From assembly GCA_013400155.1 (NCBI GenBank), contig VXBM01000197.1, positions 302,040-366,039 of the forward strand: a DNA stretch of 64,000 nucleotides, given 5' to 3'. Shown piece after piece: positions 58,909-64,000 of this stretch. Below the pieces are notes generated by a model. That model was not told the DNA's origin, searched no databases, and saw only the letters and a program-made list of their open reading frames with translations. The translations under genes and the position numbers were made by a program. Source of the stretch: Helopsaltes ochotensis. Lineage: Eukaryota > Chordata > Aves > Passeriformes > Locustellidae. The stretch's first letter is position 1. The number at the start of each line of letters is the position of its first letter.

Positions 58909-61900
58909 CATTCCCAGCATTCCCAGGCCTGTGGCTCTCCCTTCCCTGTAGCCCAGGACCTGTGGTAGTGAATAAACTCGTAGGTGACCACCTAGTCCCA
59001 GTTTGAGCGCAGCCACCCTGTTGTGGGGGAAAGCAAATTGACGGATGTGGGCGCCAGACGTTTCATTCCACTTGGCCTCCGAACAGAGAGACATCCGGGG
59101 CCTGTTTTGTTTGGTCACACTGGTACAGCTTCTGTGGCCATTCGCCCTCCCTCCCTTCCCAGCCCTGCTCTGCTATTTTGGAAGGCCTCATGTGCTTCTC
59201 CCCTATGCCATTTAGTGCTGCATTTTCACAAATATCTGTTTTAGGCTGCATTATTAATACTTCTGAGTGCTCAAAAATCATAAGATGCTGCAGCACAGAG
59301 AATTATGTCATTGGCTTAAATATTGGAATATTAAAAATAATACCTTTTAGACTCCTTTTAATACCTCTGAGGGATTTTTTGGCAGGAGAGGAGAGGTTTT
59401 AGGACATATTCTGGTCATGCTTCCAAGCTTTCCTCTGCATCATTGATGGAAATTGCCTTTTTATTATTAAATGAGAGTAGAGAGTCTCAGCAAATCATAT
59501 GATCCCACGAGTAGGGGCTTTAACACTGATACAGTTGGAAGCAATAATTCAGAATATAGGGATCTCATTAGCATTATCTCTGATCTTCCAGTTCCAGAAC
59601 TATAGGGAGGGGGTCTTGGCCCTAAAGCTAACTCTACCCAGAACTACCAGGAATGCATCACCACAAACACGGGTTTAAGCTATGTTTGCATGGCACAGTG
59701 CAATGCCGTGTACAGAAAGTGCGTTTTGGTCAATTAGAGCTAGTTTGGGTATCTTCATGTGGCACTCTATTTGTTCACTGGAGATGTATTCATTACGTTC
59801 TTTCAGCCTCTGCCAGAGTTTTCCTTGTGTGGGATAGTGAAGGGGTCCCTTTGTTCCATGTTTGCTGCTGCTGCAGAGGGTAATGGACCGTGTTCAGGCA
59901 AGCCTGCTGCACCGACCTCCGCTGCAACTCCCAACATTCTTGCAAAATACATGGCCAAATCCATTTAAACACCAAAGCATTGATTTGGGAGCTTAAACTT
60001 TATGCTCCTGCTTTGAAAATTTAAAACTTTTGTGCAGCAGTTAACAAAGAAAAATGGTTACATTTGTGCTCTTATTGGTGGACACTGGAATGTTTTTCCC
60101 ATTTGGTTATCATCAGAGGGAATCCACATAACTGATTTCAAAGCTGAGAGGAACAGTTTCTCACCTGTGTGAATGGTCCAACCATAAAACTTGATAATGA
60201 AAACAGGAAAGAATTGCTGGATGTTGATCTTCTCAAATATACTCTAGAAAAAAAAAGTTCTAAAACTGTTCAGTTAGACCTATGAAGTTTAACACCTGCT
60301 AGCTAGAAAACGCCACACATAAACACATATATAGGCACAAATAAAAGGAAATCAGCGGTAAGCAGGGAATAACACCTTTCTCTCTTCAGATAAATGGTTC
60401 CATTTGAGCTATAGCAGTTTGCTGAACCATGAAGTTAGTGAAGCAGGGCACATAATTCATGTTTCAGGCCATTAGAATGAATTGGGTTTTCACAACTTTA
60501 TAGAAACATCATCTCTTTAGCTCCATTTAAGCTATGCTCAGCCTCAGTGAATGCAAACATGAGCTCCAGCAAACAGCATTTTCTTAGGAGCAATAAATAC
60601 TTTCATGGTCATAATTTTAGTGATGGTTTCTTAAATGATGCTTTTGAGCCTTGGGAGAATGTAAATGGCATGAAATGCAGTATAGACAATGCAAGAAGTC
60701 CATGAAGGAAGTAAGCAATGGCAGCCTCTTCCAGGGAGTGGGCTACATCATCATACCAGCAAAAAGAGTAGGCCTTGACTCCCACCAGTTATATTCAGCC
60801 CTTCTTTAGAAAAAGAACCATAGCTGCATCAGAAATAGCCAAACATGATCATAATTGCTCAGGCTCTCATATGGACAGGAGCTCAGGCTCTCCTTAGGAA
60901 ATGTATAAACCTCCTTGTTGGTAACTCATTTTGGTGGATAAGAGGTCACTCCCATTGGTGAGCTTGTTCAGATGATGTGCTGCTTCATCCTGACATCAGT
61001 ATTATTCCTCACTTAGACTGTGGTTTTGGCCACTTCTCTATATTCACAGACTATAGCCAAAAGCCCTCCTGTTGCACTAAAAGCAGCACCTACATGTTTT
61101 TCACGACAGCTTCTAATTCATGAGACAACATTTTCCTTAAGGCTGTCCTTGGTGAGACGTTTGGTGAAGAACAGTAATATCAAGATTGATCTGTTGGGTT
61201 TTGTTTTTTTTTAAATTCTCATGGCTGTGCAATATGCAAGTGGCACTGATGAGTGTGCAGAGCCCTCATGGTGTTTGCAGGGTCATGTTAGAGGGGGCTG
61301 CCAACACTGGCATAGTGAAGGCTAGTGGCAAGGGCAGCAGAGGGTCTGATTCTAATTTTTAAGGGTCTAATTCTGTTTTCTCAAGCACTTGCTGATGTAG
61401 GCAAAAATACTTGTGCCCTGAATGTCGGTTTGCCTAGTGCAAAAGTTTTGTGGGGTGTCGTGAAAATTCAACCTGTTTACAAACCTTTGTGGGATCCTGA
61501 GAGGGGGAGAGGCTGCAGAAGTGTGAGGATTATTAACACCATGCTAGCTGGCTGTGCACTACAGAAGTGGCATCAGCCCCTAAGAATAAATCATGCAAAG
61601 TTACCTTGGAATTACTGAAGTGCAGGGGATATTTACCGCCCAATTTCATTAAGGACTGCGAGGGTGACTCTGGTATGTGGGATGATGTAGTGAAGGCTTG
61701 CATGGTCCACCATGGCATGAGAAATAAATGCCTTAGCCTAAAATTGTGACTTCAGATTAAAGTGTCACATGCAGTTATTTGGTTTCAAAACTTACTCAGA
61801 ATGAAAACACATTTATTAGAGTAAGTGCAATCTATATCTGATAAATGGGAACACATCTGGTCCATATCCCTGGTACAAACCCCTCAGTATTAATTATATT

Positions 61901-64000
61901 GATGGTTAAAGCTGAGGAGTGAGTTGAACATTATTTATAGTGATCTTTGCTAAGTAAATAATTTTAAAAATGGCTTTCTAAATGTAACGTTTCCCTTTTA
62001 AGAAGCCCTACAGAATTAAAGAGGCTTTACAATGGAACATGAAACATATTGCAGAGGGAGAGACAGAAGCTTGCTTGATTAATGCGCACGATTATCAGCG
62101 ATGCAAATCACTTTCACTTATTAAGTCTTGTTTAATATCCTAATGAAGGCTTCCTGAGCAGATTTGATAATTCCAGAGAAAGTGACTGTGAACTAATGCC
62201 CTTTCAACATGTTGAGAATGAGCAGTGCTATAAAGAAAACCTCATTTACTATAATTCCCACCAAATGTGGTATCCTTTTCTAGACTCCTACCTCACAGCA
62301 GGACACAATTAACCTTTTCAGTGCCAGAAGTGATTCCAACATGTTCCAGCTGTGAAGGCCAGCAGGTCAGGCATGAATGAAGTTTACCTTCCTCTTTTGG
62401 TCTGAAAAACCACAATTATGCAAACATGTCAAGACAGCCCTGAGCAGCTCCGAGCTTTCACGTGGGTTCTGCCAGCTTGTGAAAATGTGCTTCTTACCTT
62501 AGAGAGAGGTCTGCATCAATTCAGCAAAGCAGGGAGCCTCTCACAGGGGATGCTGTGTACTGCTCAAATGATTTCAAAGCAGCTCTTTCTGAATGCACTG
62601 CAGCAACCCAGAAGATTCCCTCACTGAATATCCGGGTAATTGGACCCTTGTTTCTTCTAAGCCTGTACCAGTCAAATGGCTGGAACCGTGATGGTCTAAT
62701 GATAGAAGAGAGTCAAGGTGTGTTGTGGGAGGTAATGCCTTTTTTTCCATGCACCCAGCCTCACTTCTAAATTTGGAAGTGGTGGGAAGTAATGGAAAAT
62801 GGAACATTTTCCCTTTTCCTCCCTTGACCCTGTCCATGCAACGTATGACTGAACATTACCAGACTGTTCCAGAGCCGGGGTGGCCACACCTGTGCACGGG
62901 CAAACAAGCTGGGGATGCAGTGGGTTGGAAAGGTCTTCACACGTGCTGGGAGCTGGGAGCCCCCCTGCTCAATTCCAGAGCTGTAAGCTTTGCCTTAAAC
63001 CATGGCCTTTTCCAGACAGATCTGCAATTCAGTGCTTTGCAGTTTCAGAGCTTTACAGATTTCCCCTTTAATTTAAAAGAACAAAACCGATGTCAAAGAT
63101 ATAAAGAAATAGCTTTGATGAAAAAATAAGCGATTTCAACTTGTGCTTATCTGGAGATTTTCTAGGGAAAACAAGACCCGTAGGTAGATTTGTTTTTAAA
63201 ACAACCAGTCCCTTGGGAAGGAAGCACCTGAGGGGGAGAAATTGAAAGGCAGCTAACTCTTAAGAATTTTGTGAACATTTTTATTAGATCTGTATTAGGG
63301 CAAGGAATATGGATTGGACTGTGCTTTTGTAGGCATTGTCAGGAAACAAGTTTTCTAATCCACATGCACATATAGGACAGGCTTTTAATATAGATTTATA
63401 ATAAATGCAGTACACATCTCCCACATGACTGAGAGCTGTCACATAAAATGACACTGTAGGACTGGAATTGTATCTTTATTTCTGTGTATAATGAATTGAG
63501 AACAGCATTTCAGATAACTATAGGTGACATGATGGATCTCAAAGGTATAATCACATTTCAGCTGCTAAAATTGTAGCAGCAGTAAAAATAAGGATACTTT
63601 AAGAACTTGCTTCATTAATAAAAGGCACCCAGGTTGTATCAGTGTCAAATTGAGGGGGCTTTTACATTTCCCTTCTGAAATTATGTAAAAGCAAATTAAT
63701 TATTGTAGTCCACCAATGAACCCTTCACAAGGAAAGCATTTCATTATACAGCTATATCATATATTTGATTTAAATACAGAAAGTAGTTGAGATTGAAAAG
63801 CCCTCATGCGCTACAAGAGTGAATAAAATGTATGTTGTCGACTTTCAGGCATTAGCTGAGGTAGACTGTTCAGTCACAAAGCTTTTGTGCATGTGTTGGT
63901 TGCTGTATTTGCTGGTGACATCCAAGTCTTGTGCTCACATGAGAGAACTTTGTGGTTTGGAATTCCTCATGACTTCAGCCAGAACAAATAACACTTTAAA

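Larger units (their letters stand above)
54301..64000. other. Gene-poor intergenic block to right edge
   Basis: Holds a 10 bp minisatellite (56711-56820), a two-copy duplication (58249-58307), a GATC-rich cluster (58839-58908), T and A runs (57070-57087, 57270-57289) and AT-rich stretches with homeodomain- and POU-like sites near 62080-62150. No PROX1 exon or other coding exon recognised up to 64000. Confidence 0.72.

Overview
This is avian nuclear DNA. Interspersed repeats are sparse and mostly CR1 LINEs with the ATTCTGTG/ATTCTATG-type 3' tail of bird CR1. Introns are compact, and the one recognisable gene is a close SMYD2 orthologue. I cannot name the species. GENE: SMYD2, a SET/MYND lysine methyltransferase, lies on the minus strand across the left quarter. 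Exons 1 to 5 are at 15322-15414 (visible part), 12635-12698, 5763-5873, 4089-4149 and 1490-1614. All five visible donors and four visible acceptors are GT/AG, and reading phases join without a break. Together they encode human-equivalent residues of about 28 to 178. The start codon falls in a 276-base run of N inside the promoter CpG island, and the remaining exons lie beyond the left edge. A roughly 250-275 bp inverted repeat (13922-14172 and 16080-16354, about 85% identical in its core) brackets exon 1 and the CpG island. REST OF WINDOW: From about 15.8 kb to 64 kb I find no convincing protein-coding gene. By mammalian synteny (PROX1 - SMYD2 - PTPN14) this is probably the SMYD2-PROX1 intergenic interval, with PROX1 past the right edge; that is inference, since no PROX1 exon is visible. 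The interval holds an old CR1 (about 21.6-22.2 kb, minus), a 750 bp CR1 (24.06-24.81 kb, minus) and a rearranged 1.6 kb CR1 (26.09-27.68 kb, plus). It also holds short CR1 tails, several degenerate palindromic amniote repeats, one MIR-like SINE relic, microsatellites and minisatellites, an orphan CpG island (about 40.98-41.40 kb) and a second small assembly gap (44837-44866). MOST UNUSUAL OBSERVATIONS: the inverted repeat around SMYD2 exon 1; a 35 bp micro-inversion exactly over reverse-transcriptase motif A in the 26-27.7 kb CR1; a six-copy 43 bp tandem array at a deletion junction in the same CR1; three CAGCTG E-boxes at exact 10 bp spacing in SMYD2 intron 4; a degenerate protein-like frame in SMYD2 intron 2; and the orphan CpG island. 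No operon, phage, CRISPR or other prokaryotic system is present. Most long open frames in the window are chance frames in GC-rich or low-complexity DNA.
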